Assembly (NCBI RefSeq): GCF_000426045.1
Contig: NZ_KE384490.1
Coordinates: 248,001-312,000 of the forward strand
DNA length: 64,000 nucleotides
Direction of reading: 5' to 3'
DNA from: Marmoricola sp. URHB0036
Lineage (GTDB): Bacteria; Actinomycetota; Actinomycetes; Propionibacteriales; Nocardioidaceae
Shown here piece by piece: positions 30,535-38,534 of this stretch. The translations under genes were made by a program, and so were the position numbers. The notes below the pieces were generated by a model. It had not been told where the DNA came from. It did not search any database and was given only the letters and a program-made list of their open reading frames with translations. Within the stretch, counting starts at the first letter, position 1. Every line of letters begins with the position of its first letter.

Positions 30535-31872
30535 TCAGACGCCGCGGAAGGCGTTGATCTTGTCGAGGTGCTGCGCGCGGAGCTCCTCGTTGCGAACGCC
30601 GAGGCCCTCCTCGGGCGAGAGGCAGAGCACGCCGACCTTGCCCTGGTGGGCGTTCTGGTGGACGTCGAGCGCGGCCTGGCCGACGTCGTCGAGGGAGTAG
30701 GTCCGCGACAGCGTCGGGTGGATCATCCCCTTGGCGATGAGCCGGTTGGCCTCCCACGACTCGCGGTAGTTGGCGAAGTGGGAGCTGATGATGCGCTTGA
30801 GGTTCATCCACAGGTAGCGGTTGTCGTACTCGTGCATGTAGCCCGAGGTCGACGCGCACGTGGTGATCGTGCCTCCCTTGCGGGTGACGTAGACGCTCGC
30901 GCCGAAGGTCTCGCGCCCGGGGTGCTCGAAGACGATGTCGACGTCCTCGCCGCCGGTGAGCTCACGGATCTTGGCGCCGAAGCGCTTCCACTCCCGCGGG
31001 TCCTGGGTGCGCTCGTCCTTCCAGAACTGGTAGCCCTCCTCGGAGCGGTTGATGATCAGCTCGGCGCCCATGGAGCGGGCGATGGCGGCCTTCTCCTCGT
31101 TGGAGACCACGCAGATCGGGACCGCGCCGCCGTTGAGGGCGTACTGCGTCGCGAACCCGCCGAGTCCGCCCGACGCGCCCCAGATCAGCACGTTGTCGCC
31201 CTGCTTCATGCCGGCGCCGTTCTTGCTGACCAGCTGGCGGTAGGCGGTGCAGTTGACCAGCCCGGGAGAGGCGGCCTCCTCCCAGGTGAGGTGGTCCGGC
31301 TTGGGCATCAGCTGGTTGGACTTGACCAGCGCGACGTGCGCCAGGCCGCCGAAGTTGGTCTCGAAGCCCCAGATGCGCTGCTCGGGGTCGAGCATCGTGT
31401 CGTTGTGGCCGTCGGGGCTCTCCAGCTCCACCGAGAGGCAGTGGGCGACGACCTCGTCGCCGGGGTTCCAGGAGTGCACGCCGAGACCGGTCTTGAGCAC
31501 GACGCCGGCGAGGTCGGAGCCGACGACGTGGTACGGCAGGTCATGGCGCTTGGCGAGCGGGGAGATCCGGCCGTAGCGCTCCAGGAAGCCGAAGGTGGAG
31601 ACCGGCTCGAAGATCGAGGTCCACACGGTGTTGTAGTTGATGGCGCTGGCCATCACCGCCACCAGTGCCTCGCCGGGGCCGAGCTCGGGCAGGGCGACGT
31701 CGTCGATGTGCAAGGACTTGCGCGGGTCCTTGTCGCGGCTGTCCAGCCCCTCGAACATGTCGACCTCGTCCTTGTGGACGGTCGCGGCCCGGTAGGCCTC
31801 GGGGAGCTCGAGGTTGGCGAACTCCTCACCGGTGGTGTCGCCGGCGAGGATGGCATCGAGGATCTGCTGCAC
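30535..31872 (-). CDS. ccr: Crotonyl-CoA carboxylase/reductase
   Basis: 445 residues from GTG at 31872 (AAGGAG, 6 nt spacing). It reductively carboxylates crotonyl-CoA to (2S)-ethylmalonyl-CoA with NADPH and CO2. It is a medium-chain dehydrogenase/reductase with NADPH loop WGASGGLGGFATQ (about 231-243). The four residues described as the CO2 pocket of the Kitasatospora enzyme occur at the same numbers: Asn81, Phe170, Glu171 and His365. This supports a true carboxylase rather than a plain reductase. The epimerase gene is upstream on the same strand, with a TetR-like operator between them. Confidence 0.96.
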   Translation of the reverse strand: MQQILDAILAGDTTGEEFANLELPEAYRAATVHKDEVDMFEGLDSRDKDPRKSLHIDDVALPELGPGEALVAVMASAINYNTVWTSIFEPVSTFGFLERYGRISPLAKRHDLPYHVVGSDLAGVVLKTGLGVHSWNPGDEVVAHCLSVELESPDGHNDTMLDPEQRIWGFETNFGGLAHVALVKSNQLMPKPDHLTWEEAASPGLVNCTAYRQLVSKNGAGMKQGDNVLIWGASGGLGGFATQYALNGGAVPICVVSNEEKAAIARSMGAELIINRSEEGYQFWKDERTQDPREWKRFGAKIRELTGGEDVDIVFEHPGRETFGASVYVTRKGGTITTCASTSGYMHEYDNRYLWMNLKRIISSHFANYRESWEANRLIAKGMIHPTLSRTYSLDDVGQAALDVHQNAHQGKVGVLCLSPEEGLGVRNEELRAQHLDKINAFRGV

Positions 31873-31907
31873 GGTTTGCTCCTTGTTCGGGGCCAGACCC
31901 GGGAGAG

Positions 31908-31923
31908 ATTACCGGTCGGTAAT
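31908..31923. promoter_or_regulatory. TetR-type operator in front of ccr
   Basis: ATTACCGGTCGGTAAT has perfect 7-bp arms (ATTACCG/CGGTAAT) around GT. It is 36-51 nt upstream of the ccr start, between epimerase and ccr. Size and symmetry fit a TetR-family site. In methylotrophs the TetR-family CcrR controls ccr from an upstream palindrome. Which regulator binds here is unknown; none is adjacent. Confidence 0.6.
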
Positions 31924-31952
31924 GCCGCTGTCGTCGGGGTGTGGGGCGTCTC

Positions 31953-32405
31953 TCAGTGTGCGCCGTCCGCGGACGGTTGCACGAGCTCGACGAGCACCCC
32001 GCCGGCGTCCTTGGGGTGGATGAAGTTGATCCGGGAGCCGGCGGTGCCGCGCTTGGGGGCGTCGTAGAGCAGCCGGATGCCCCGCTCACGCAGGATGGCG
32101 GAGACCTGTTCGACGTCGGTGACTCGGTAGGCCAGCTGCTGGAGACCGGGGCCGGAGCGGTCGAGGAACTTCGCGATCGTGGACGTCTCGTCGATCGGGG
32201 CGAGCAGCTGGATGCATGATCCGGAACTGCCGACCGCCACCATCGCCTCGCGGACGCCCTGCTCCTCGTTGGTCTCCTGGTGCACGACCTCCATCCCGAA
32301 GGAGTCCCGGTAGAGCGCGATTGCCTCGTCGAGGTCGGGTACGGCGACGCCGACGTGGTCGATGCAGGTGAACAGATGGGCCGGGATGTCCAGGGGAGCG
32401 CTCAT
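31953..32405 (-). CDS. epi: Methylmalonyl/ethylmalonyl-CoA epimerase
   Basis: 150 residues from ATG at 32405 (GAGG 8 nt upstream). It is a VOC-fold metalloenzyme: metal-ligand motifs are IDHVGVAV at the start, QLAYRV in the middle and GVLVELVQ at the end. It epimerises methylmalonyl-CoA, and in the ethylmalonyl-CoA pathway also ethylmalonyl-CoA, linking Ccr to the mutase. An in-frame extension to 32492 is possible but lacks a ribosome site and family similarity. It lies 80 nt upstream of ccr. Confidence 0.92.
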   Translation of the reverse strand: MSAPLDIPAHLFTCIDHVGVAVPDLDEAIALYRDSFGMEVVHQETNEEQGVREAMVAVGSSGSCIQLLAPIDETSTIAKFLDRSGPGLQQLAYRVTDVEQVSAILRERGIRLLYDAPKRGTAGSRINFIHPKDAGGVLVELVQPSADGAH

Positions 32406-32575
32406 GGCTGCATCCTCGCCGAGCGGCGTACCGGCCTCAACGTGGTGTGACCCGTCCGACACGACCAGGAGTGCCCTGACGACCCTGTCCATGACACGGC
32501 GCCCAGACAGGATCCGGCCTGGGCCCGGTGATACGTTGACGACCGCCCAGAGCGCCGAGCCCAGGAGTGATTTCG

Positions 32576-32812
32576 TTGTCCGACCGACTGCTTGAGCTGT
32601 TCTCCACGGGACTCGGGATCCCGGCAGAAGACCTCAGCGACGAGACCAGTCCCAGCAACACCTCGGCGTGGGACTCACTGGCCGCCATGGAGATGGTCAC
32701 GATCATCGAGGACGCGTTCGGCGTACGGCTCAAGACCGCCGAGATCATGAAGATGCGCTCGATCGGTCTGGCCCGCACGGTGCTGCGCTCCAAGGGCGTC
32801 GAAGACATCTAA
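32576..32812 (+). CDS. Acyl carrier protein of the Dlt-like operon
   Basis: 78 residues from TTG at 32576, chosen because AGGAG is 8 nt upstream; GTG at 32567 would overlap that site. The phosphopantetheine serine is Ser34 in AWDSLAAMEMV, and helix III continues with FGVRLKTAEIMKMRSI. It is a stand-alone carrier resembling DltC or secondary-metabolite ACPs, not the housekeeping fatty-acid ACP. It heads a tight operon: 7 nt separate it from the FkbH gene. It would carry the acyl group loaded by FkbH as a thioester. Confidence 0.88.
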   Translation: MSDRLLELFSTGLGIPAEDLSDETSPSNTSAWDSLAAMEMVTIIEDAFGVRLKTAEIMKMRSIGLARTVLRSKGVEDI

Positions 32813-32819
32813 GGACGAG

Positions 32820-34502
32820 ATGACAGTCGAACGATTCCGGATCGGAGTCACGGCCAGCTTCACGCCCACCCCTCTCTACCGCTCCCTGCTGTCGACGTTC
32901 GTGTCGGGCGAGGAGGCCGAGGTCCTCGAGGCCGACTTCAACCTGGTCCACCAGACGCTGCTCGATCCCGAGGGAAGCCTCGGCTCGGCGCCGGACGCAC
33001 TCCTCGTCCTCTGGCGCGTGGAGGACATCTTCACGCAGTCACTGGTGGACTGGGTGGTCGACGCGGCTGACCCCGTCGGGCTGATCGAGGACGTGCGCCA
33101 GCTCGGGGGGCTGATCAGGCAGGCGGCTGCGGGATCGAAGGCCCCGGTCGTGGTCACCACCCCGCCGGTGCCCGTCTTCGCGTGGCTGGACCCGCTCGAC
33201 ACTCGCACCAGCGTGCGGCTGAGCGTGCTGCACGGTCGCCTGGTCGAGGCCTTCCTCGACGGTCTCGACGACGCACCCGTCACGCTGGTGGACCTCGACG
33301 CGCTGGTCCGGTCGCACGGCGTGCAGCAGGCCTACGACACCCGCAACGACCTGATGTACCGCCAGCCGTTCTCGAGTGCGTTCACCAAGGCCTTCGGCCA
33401 GCTGCTCGGCGAGGCCCTGAACAGCCTCACCACCGCCGTGCCCAAGGTGCTCGCGGTCGACGCCGACAACACCCTGTGGGGCGGCATCGTGGGGGAGGAC
33501 GGCGCCGAGGGGGTGATCGTCGGCGACAGCTTCCCGGGCAACGCCTTCCGTGCTCTCCAGAACGGCCTGGCCTACCAGGTGGCCAACGGCACCCTGCTGG
33601 TGATGGTCAGCAAGAACAACGACACCGACGTCGCCGAGCTGTTCGCCGTACGCCACGGCGACCTGGTCCTGACCGAGAAGCACTTCGCGACCAAACGGGT
33701 CGACTGGAACAGCAAGGCCGACAACCTGGTCGGCATCGCCGAGGAGCTCAACCTCGGCGCCGACAGCTTCATCTTCGTCGACGACAACGACGTCGAGCTC
33801 GAGGAGGTCCGGCAGCGACTGCCCGGGGTCCGTGTCATCAAGGTCACCGACGAGCCGGACGAGATCGCCGAGCTCACCTCGAAGCTGTCGGCCTTCCGGT
33901 TCGCCAAGGTCTCCAGCGAGGACCGCCAGCGCACCTCGATGATGCAGGTCGAGGTCGGGCGCAAGGCCGCGGCTGCCGAGGCGCAGTCGCACGAGGACTT
34001 CCTCGCCTCGCTGGGGCTGACCGTCCGCGTCTTCCGGCCCCAGTCCGCGCACGTCGGCCGGGTGACCCAGCTGGTCAACAAGACCAACCAGTTCAACCTG
34101 ACCACCATCCGCAGGGACGAGGCCGAGGTCAGCGCGCTGATCGCCTCCGAGGACCACCGCGTGTACGCCGCCGAGGTCTCCGACCGCTTCGGTGGCTACG
34201 GGCTGGTCGCGGTCGCCATCGTCGCGGCCGGTGCTCAGACCTGGGAGGTCGACACCTTCCTGATGAGCTGCCGCGTGCTGCGCCGGGGTGTCGAGAACGC
34301 CGTCGTCCAGTGCATCGCCGATGACGCCGTCGAGGCCGGGGCGACCCAGCTCGCGGGTGACTACCGACCCACGGCCAAGAACTCCCAGGTCGCCACGTTC
34401 TACCCCGAGCTCGGCTTCACCGAGACCGGCGAGGGTCACTTCGAGGCGAAGCTCCCGCTCGACCTGGCGCCGGCGCACGTGACGATTGAGCGCGATGCTT
34501 GA
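32820..34502 (+). CDS. FkbH-like HAD-IIIC glyceryl-ACP synthase
   Basis: 560 residues in the full FkbH layout: N-terminal SGNH-like part (about 1-205), HAD-IIIC domain (about 208-350) with DxDxT in VDADNTLWGGIVGEDG (Asp214, Asp216) and FVDDNDVELEEVRQ, then a GNAT-like part with LVNKTNQFNLTTIRR. FkbH proteins dephosphorylate 1,3-bisphosphoglycerate and load a D-glyceryl unit onto an ACP. The SKN motif reads VSKNN; whether this affects catalysis should be checked against characterised FkbH enzymes. No FkbI/J-type dehydrogenases are nearby, so methoxymalonyl-ACP synthesis is unlikely. It overlaps the MBOAT gene by 8 nt. Confidence 0.92.
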   Translation: MTVERFRIGVTASFTPTPLYRSLLSTFVSGEEAEVLEADFNLVHQTLLDPEGSLGSAPDALLVLWRVEDIFTQSLVDWVVDAADPVGLIEDVRQLGGLIRQAAAGSKAPVVVTTPPVPVFAWLDPLDTRTSVRLSVLHGRLVEAFLDGLDDAPVTLVDLDALVRSHGVQQAYDTRNDLMYRQPFSSAFTKAFGQLLGEALNSLTTAVPKVLAVDADNTLWGGIVGEDGAEGVIVGDSFPGNAFRALQNGLAYQVANGTLLVMVSKNNDTDVAELFAVRHGDLVLTEKHFATKRVDWNSKADNLVGIAEELNLGADSFIFVDDNDVELEEVRQRLPGVRVIKVTDEPDEIAELTSKLSAFRFAKVSSEDRQRTSMMQVEVGRKAAAAEAQSHEDFLASLGLTVRVFRPQSAHVGRVTQLVNKTNQFNLTTIRRDEAEVSALIASEDHRVYAAEVSDRFGGYGLVAVAIVAAGAQTWEVDTFLMSCRVLRRGVENAVVQCIADDAVEAGATQLAGDYRPTAKNSQVATFYPELGFTETGEGHFEAKLPLDLAPAHVTIERDA

Positions 34503-35712
34503 CGGCGATCCGTTCACCTACTTCTCTGACCTGCTCGTCCTGTTCGTCGTCGTACTCCCTCTCTACTTCCTGACGCCCTGGAGCTGGTTGCGCCAGCTGT
34601 TGCTCGGCCTCAGCGGCGCCTACCTCATCTTCCTGATCGCACCCCGTCTGCTGCTGTTCTACGTGCTGTTCTGGTTCCTGGTCTTCGTGCTGCAGTACGC
34701 CAGCGTGCTGTTCCGCGACAAACGGGCGAGCTGGGTCTGGACGACGCTGCTGATCGGGCTGGCGCTCGCGCCGATGGTGATCTGGAAGCTGTGGCCCGAG
34801 TGGTCGGTCACGCAGTTCAACCTGAAGATGAACACCGCGGTGTCCGACACCAACCAGTGGCTCGGCGCGATCGACCGCGTGCGCAACCTGATCCTGCCGA
34901 TCGGGCTGAGCTTCGCCACCTTCCGGGCGGTCGACCAGATCATCAAGGTGCGCCTCGAGATCGTCCCGCCCCTCAACCCCCTCCGGCAGTTCGCGTTCGG
35001 GTTCTTCCCACCGGTGCAGGTGATCGGGCCGGTCATCGAGTACACCGAGATCGAGGACGGGCTCGGGCGCCGGGTGCGCTTCGACCCCAGCGACTTCCTC
35101 AGCGGCGTCATCTCCATCGCGATCGGTGCCGTCAAGGTGTTCCTGTTCGCCTACCTGCTGCGCAACAGCTCCGACGTGTTCCTGCTCGCCACCCGCGACG
35201 GCGCCGCGTGGCAGTACTGGCTCGAGCTCGCGCTGTACGCCGGCTACTTCTACTTCAACTTCTCCGGCTTCTCCGACATGGCGATCGGCTCGGCCCGGCT
35301 CCTCGGCTTCAAGCTGGCGCCGAACTTCAACAACCCCTACCTGAAGACCAACCCCCAGGACTTCTGGAACAGCTGGCACATGAGCCTGACGCGGTTCGCG
35401 CAGCGCAACGTGTTCGTGCCGATGGGCGGCATGCGCGCGCGGACGCAGTACGCCGCCATCGTGGCCACCATGATGGTGATCGCCCTCTGGCACGGGCTGA
35501 GCATCCCGCTCGTCATCTTCGGGCTCTACCACTCGGCCGGGCTGGTCATCCACCGCGTGTGGGTCTCACGACACCCCGTGCCGTCGCCTCGCCCGCTGCT
35601 GCGCCGGATCGGTGCGAACGTGGTGTTCCTGATCTACTTCCTGATCAGTCTTCCGCTGCTCGAGCTCCACCTCTCGCAGCTGGGCACGTTCTACGAAAGG
35701 CTGCTCCCGTGA
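34495..35712 (+). CDS. MBOAT family O-acyltransferase (DltB/AlgI-like)
   Basis: 405 residues with about ten membrane segments. It starts at ATG 34495, inside the FkbH gene. Family motifs: LPIGLSFATFRAVDQ (134-148), FNFSGFSDMAIGSARLLGF (254-272), FWNSWHMSLTRFAQRNVF with His295, and ALWHGLSIPLVIFGLYHS with the putative catalytic His333. These two histidines correspond to the conserved pair of DltB. MBOATs of this branch take an acyl group from a cytosolic carrier and pass it across the membrane. The C-terminus (GTFYERLLP) lacks a good acyl-shuttle hexapeptide, leaving that role for the microprotein. It overlaps the next gene by 4 nt. Confidence 0.93.
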   Translation: MLDGDPFTYFSDLLVLFVVVLPLYFLTPWSWLRQLLLGLSGAYLIFLIAPRLLLFYVLFWFLVFVLQYASVLFRDKRASWVWTTLLIGLALAPMVIWKLWPEWSVTQFNLKMNTAVSDTNQWLGAIDRVRNLILPIGLSFATFRAVDQIIKVRLEIVPPLNPLRQFAFGFFPPVQVIGPVIEYTEIEDGLGRRVRFDPSDFLSGVISIAIGAVKVFLFAYLLRNSSDVFLLATRDGAAWQYWLELALYAGYFYFNFSGFSDMAIGSARLLGFKLAPNFNNPYLKTNPQDFWNSWHMSLTRFAQRNVFVPMGGMRARTQYAAIVATMMVIALWHGLSIPLVIFGLYHSAGLVIHRVWVSRHPVPSPRPLLRRIGANVVFLIYFLISLPLLELHLSQLGTFYERLLP

Positions 35713-36905
35713 TCGCCGATCGGCTGTTGGCGCGACTGCGCGGCCTCGTCGGGTACGCCCCCAGTGCCTGGTCGCTGGTGCGCATCCTGTGCTTCACGCT
35801 GCTCGGGCTGCTGGTCATCTCGCTGGTCGTGCCCTACAAGCCCGGCGAGCTGATCAGCCCGTGGAACAGGGTCAGGGGCACCGACCACTCGCACGTCGTC
35901 AGCCTGCAGCTCGGGGACACCCGTGGCTACGCCCCGGCCGCACCGCCCGGCTCCTACCGCATCGCCTGGATCGGCGGTTCGGAGATCCTCGGCGTCCGGC
36001 CGCGGCACCAGTCGATCATCCCGGGGCGTGTCAACGACCGGATCCATGCGGTCGACGGCAAGCGCCCCGCCACCGACGTCTACTTCCAGAACGCGATGCG
36101 GCTCGCGGACGAGCTGTCCTCCCTGCACCGGGCGCTCGCCTCGAAGCCCGACCTCGTGGTGGTCAGCCTCAACCCGGTGTGGGTGCTCAACGACCTGGGC
36201 GTGCAGCAGTGGGGTTACATGGACGGCCTGCTCGCCCGGGGGAGTGTCTGGCCTCCCTCGGACTGGCCCGTCGCCGCCTCGCTGGTCAGCCCGGGCGACG
36301 TCGGCTGGAAGGGGTTGTCCTCCCTCTTCGGGTCGATCGACGACCGCCTCTACTGGGGCACCAAGCTGACCGAGAAGACCGCTGACCTGTCCTTCCTCGA
36401 CAAGGTCGCCAAGGGCGTGGAGCCTGCGCCGACGGGTCTCGGCCTGCTCGGACTGCGGCGACCGGTCGACTTCTGGCAGGAGAAGTACGGCGGCGTGCCG
36501 GCCTCCGCCCCCGTGGACACCAAGCAGCTCTCGGTCCTCCAGCGCGGCGTCCGCTCGAAGTCGAGCATCAACGTGGAGGTCCTTCGGGCCATGTTCGCGG
36601 CGGTGCGTCGCGCCGGCGTGAAGGCCTACTTCTACGTGCCGCCGATCTCGCCGAAGTTCTATGCGCGGCCTGACGGGAAGAAGGCCATCGAGGAGCTGCG
36701 CTCGCAGCTCGTTGACGCCACGAAGGGCCAGACCACCAGCAAGGTCCTCTTCGACCCGCAGGGGCTGCAGGACCGGGTCCGGCCGACGATCTACAAGGAC
36801 ATCGTCCACAAGCTCAACCCCGACCCGGAGATCCGCGTGCTCACCGGCGACCTGTGCAAGCTGATCGCCATGGGTGGCCACACAACGAAATGCGAGAAGC
36901 CATGA
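35709..36905 (+). CDS. Membrane-anchored SGNH acyltransferase (DltD/AlgX-like)
   Basis: 398 residues from GTG at 35709, overlapping the MBOAT stop. One N-terminal helix (about 21-42) anchors an extracytoplasmic domain. Nucleophile candidate Ser91 is in AWIGGSEILGV, equivalent to the GSSE block of DltD. The closing Asp-x-x-His is D364-IV-H367 near the C-terminus, and LVVVSLNPVWV is the core strand. It would accept the acyl group outside and place it on an envelope polymer. Overall similarity to DltD is low, so the assignment rests on motif spacing, topology and operon context. Confidence 0.8.
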   Translation: MIADRLLARLRGLVGYAPSAWSLVRILCFTLLGLLVISLVVPYKPGELISPWNRVRGTDHSHVVSLQLGDTRGYAPAAPPGSYRIAWIGGSEILGVRPRHQSIIPGRVNDRIHAVDGKRPATDVYFQNAMRLADELSSLHRALASKPDLVVVSLNPVWVLNDLGVQQWGYMDGLLARGSVWPPSDWPVAASLVSPGDVGWKGLSSLFGSIDDRLYWGTKLTEKTADLSFLDKVAKGVEPAPTGLGLLGLRRPVDFWQEKYGGVPASAPVDTKQLSVLQRGVRSKSSINVEVLRAMFAAVRRAGVKAYFYVPPISPKFYARPDGKKAIEELRSQLVDATKGQTTSKVLFDPQGLQDRVRPTIYKDIVHKLNPDPEIRVLTGDLCKLIAMGGHTTKCEKP

Positions 36906-37063
36906 GCGAGGCCACGGAACAAAGCGATTCGAAGCGAACCTTCAGCGGACTCCCCGCGAGGCTGGCGGTCGAGCTGGTCCTCGGGCTCGGGCTCGCGGCC
37001 ATCATCATGCTCGTGGCGTGGACCTCGAGCAGCGCCATCCGCTTCGTCTACGGGGGCTACTGA
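36902..37063 (+). CDS. DltX-like acyl-shuttle microprotein (53 aa)
   Basis: 53 residues. A charged N-terminus (K11, R12, R20) precedes one membrane helix (about 21-41), then a short tail ending FVYGGY at 48-53. The positive N-side predicts N-in/C-out. DltX microproteins in Dlt systems have this size and topology and, as I recall, end in an F-x-Y-x-x-F-like hexapeptide whose tyrosine carries the acyl group between DltB and DltD. Tyr50 would be that residue here. The ATG overlaps the SGNH stop (ATGA), and the next gene starts 1 nt after its stop. Confidence 0.72.
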   Translation: MSEATEQSDSKRTFSGLPARLAVELVLGLGLAAIIMLVAWTSSSAIRFVYGGY

Positions 37064-37064
37064 G

Positions 37065-37490
37065 GTGACGGCCGAGCAGGAGGAGCGCACCGGGCCACGG
37101 CTGCACCACGTCGGCTACGTCGTCCCCAACATGGCGGGTGGCGTACGCCGGTTCGAGGATGCCGGAGCCGAGCTGGTGGTCGGTCCGACCGACGACCCGC
37201 TCCTGGGTGTCGCGTGCGCGCTGATGCGCCTCCCCGAAGGCGTCGACGTCGAGCTGGTGGCGCCGCTGGACGGGGTCGAGTCGCCGATCGCGGCCCGGCT
37301 CAAGCGCGGTGGGGGACTCGACCACCTGTGCTTCTGGGTCGAGGACCTCGACGCCTCGCTCGCCAAGGAGCTGGAGAACGACGCCATGCTGCTGGTGGAG
37401 CCGACCTACGCCGTCACCTTCGACTCGACGGTGGCCTTCGTGCAGCGGCGCGGTGGACTGGTCGTGGAGCTGATGGGCGAGAAGCGCTGA
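37065..37490 (+). CDS. VOC family protein, methylmalonyl-CoA epimerase-like, end of the Dlt-like operon
   Basis: 141 residues from GTG, 1 nt after the microprotein stop, so clearly co-transcribed. It is a VOC fold with metal-ligand positions LHHVGYVV, LDHLCFWVED and GGLVVELMGE intact. It is closer to epimerases than to glyoxalase I by length. A genuine epimerase gene lies at 31953, so this one may act on the operon's own acyl thioester, for example at its alpha-carbon. That is inference; other lyase or isomerase roles fit equally well. Confidence 0.75.
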   Translation: MTAEQEERTGPRLHHVGYVVPNMAGGVRRFEDAGAELVVGPTDDPLLGVACALMRLPEGVDVELVAPLDGVESPIAARLKRGGGLDHLCFWVEDLDASLAKELENDAMLLVEPTYAVTFDSTVAFVQRRGGLVVELMGEKR

Positions 37491-37515
37491 CGCCTCGCTT
37501 GCTCAGGCCGGTCGG

Positions 37516-38424
37516 TCAGGCCTTGGCCAGGACGTAGGCGACGTTGATCGGCAGGTTGAGCTCGCGGGACTCCTCGAGGCTCTTGCCCTCATAGGGCAGC
37601 CGCAGCGGCTCGACGATCGTGAGTCCGTTGTCGGTGATCATCTGCTCGAGCTCGTCCGTCGTACGCCAGAGGAAGATGTGGTCGACGGCTGGCGCGTTGA
37701 TGCAGGTGGTGACGAAGATGTAGGCGTCGTCCTTGGCCAGCTCGGCGATGCGGCGCAGGAACACGTCGGGCTTCTCGACGTGCTCGAGCACCTCGCCCAT
37801 CACGATGGCGTCGAACGAGCCCGGCTCGAGGTCGGCGGCCTCCAGGAAGTCGCGCTGCTCGACGTGCGCAGGAGCGTCGGGATTGAAGTGGTCGATGATC
37901 GTCCGCGTCTGCTCGACGCTCGCGGCCGAGAGGTCCACGGCGAGCACCTCGTCGAAGCTGCCCACCTCGAGGGCCGAGAGGAGCAGGAAGCCGTGCCCGG
38001 GGCCGATCTCCAGGTAGCGGCCGGAGCGGTCGCGGGGCAGCGTCTCGCGCAGGAACCGGGCCATCGCGAGGTGGTTGGGCCACAAGAAGTTGGTGATGGC
38101 CAGGCCGTACATGTAGCGGTCCATGTAGTCGCGGTCGTGGTAGACCGACTCGGCCACCTCGTCGAAGGTGGAGTGGCGGTAGCTCCCGTTGTCGCGGAAG
38201 TACAGCTGCTCCTCGAGGGTGTCACCGAGGATGGTCAGGTAGCACTCGGCGAGGTACTCGAGCGTCAGGCCCTTGGCCAGGCAGAACTCGAGGTACTTGC
38301 TCAGCCGGGTGATCTCCTCGGGCGTACCGCCACTGATCGCCTGGTTCAGGAAGGCGCGGTGGACCGGGTACTGCTCGGTGATGTTCTCGACCAGGTCCGT
38401 GACCAGGGGTGCGGTGTCGTCCAT
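37516..38424 (-). CDS. Class I SAM-dependent methyltransferase
   Basis: 302 residues from ATG at 38424; ATG at 38448 is possible. An N-terminal helical region (about 1-130) has no recognised function. The methyltransferase core follows: SAM motif I YLEIGPGHGFLLLSAL (about 135-150), acidic motif AVDLS, and FDAIVMGEVLEHVEKPDVFLRR. This form resembles small-molecule or sugar O/C-methyltransferases. It converges with the Dlt-like operon with a 25-nt gap, so an envelope substrate is possible but unproven. Confidence 0.85.
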   Translation of the reverse strand: MDDTAPLVTDLVENITEQYPVHRAFLNQAISGGTPEEITRLSKYLEFCLAKGLTLEYLAECYLTILGDTLEEQLYFRDNGSYRHSTFDEVAESVYHDRDYMDRYMYGLAITNFLWPNHLAMARFLRETLPRDRSGRYLEIGPGHGFLLLSALEVGSFDEVLAVDLSAASVEQTRTIIDHFNPDAPAHVEQRDFLEAADLEPGSFDAIVMGEVLEHVEKPDVFLRRIAELAKDDAYIFVTTCINAPAVDHIFLWRTTDELEQMITDNGLTIVEPLRLPYEGKSLEESRELNLPINVAYVLAKA

Positions 38425-38534
38425 GGCGCCCGAACATACCTGCGGCATCGGGTGTGACGCAGACCCCCCTCCTGCGACGCGCCGTTCGTGGGTAGTGTCG
38501 AGACGACCCAGATTTGCTGCTCAGGAGGCCCCAC

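Noticed and set aside
32567-32575. GTG at 32567 as ACP start
   Set aside because: It would overlap the only good Shine-Dalgarno (AGGAG); TTG at 32576 has correct spacing.
32820-34502. FkbH as part of a methoxymalonyl-ACP polyketide pathway
   Set aside because: No FkbI or FkbJ dehydrogenases, PKS or NRPS genes are in the window; the neighbours are membrane acyltransferases.
35670-35712. MBOAT C-terminus GTFYERLLP as a fused acyl-shuttle hexapeptide
   Set aside because: The spacing of aromatics does not fit F-x-Y-x-x-aromatic at the very end; the separate microprotein FVYGGY fits much better.
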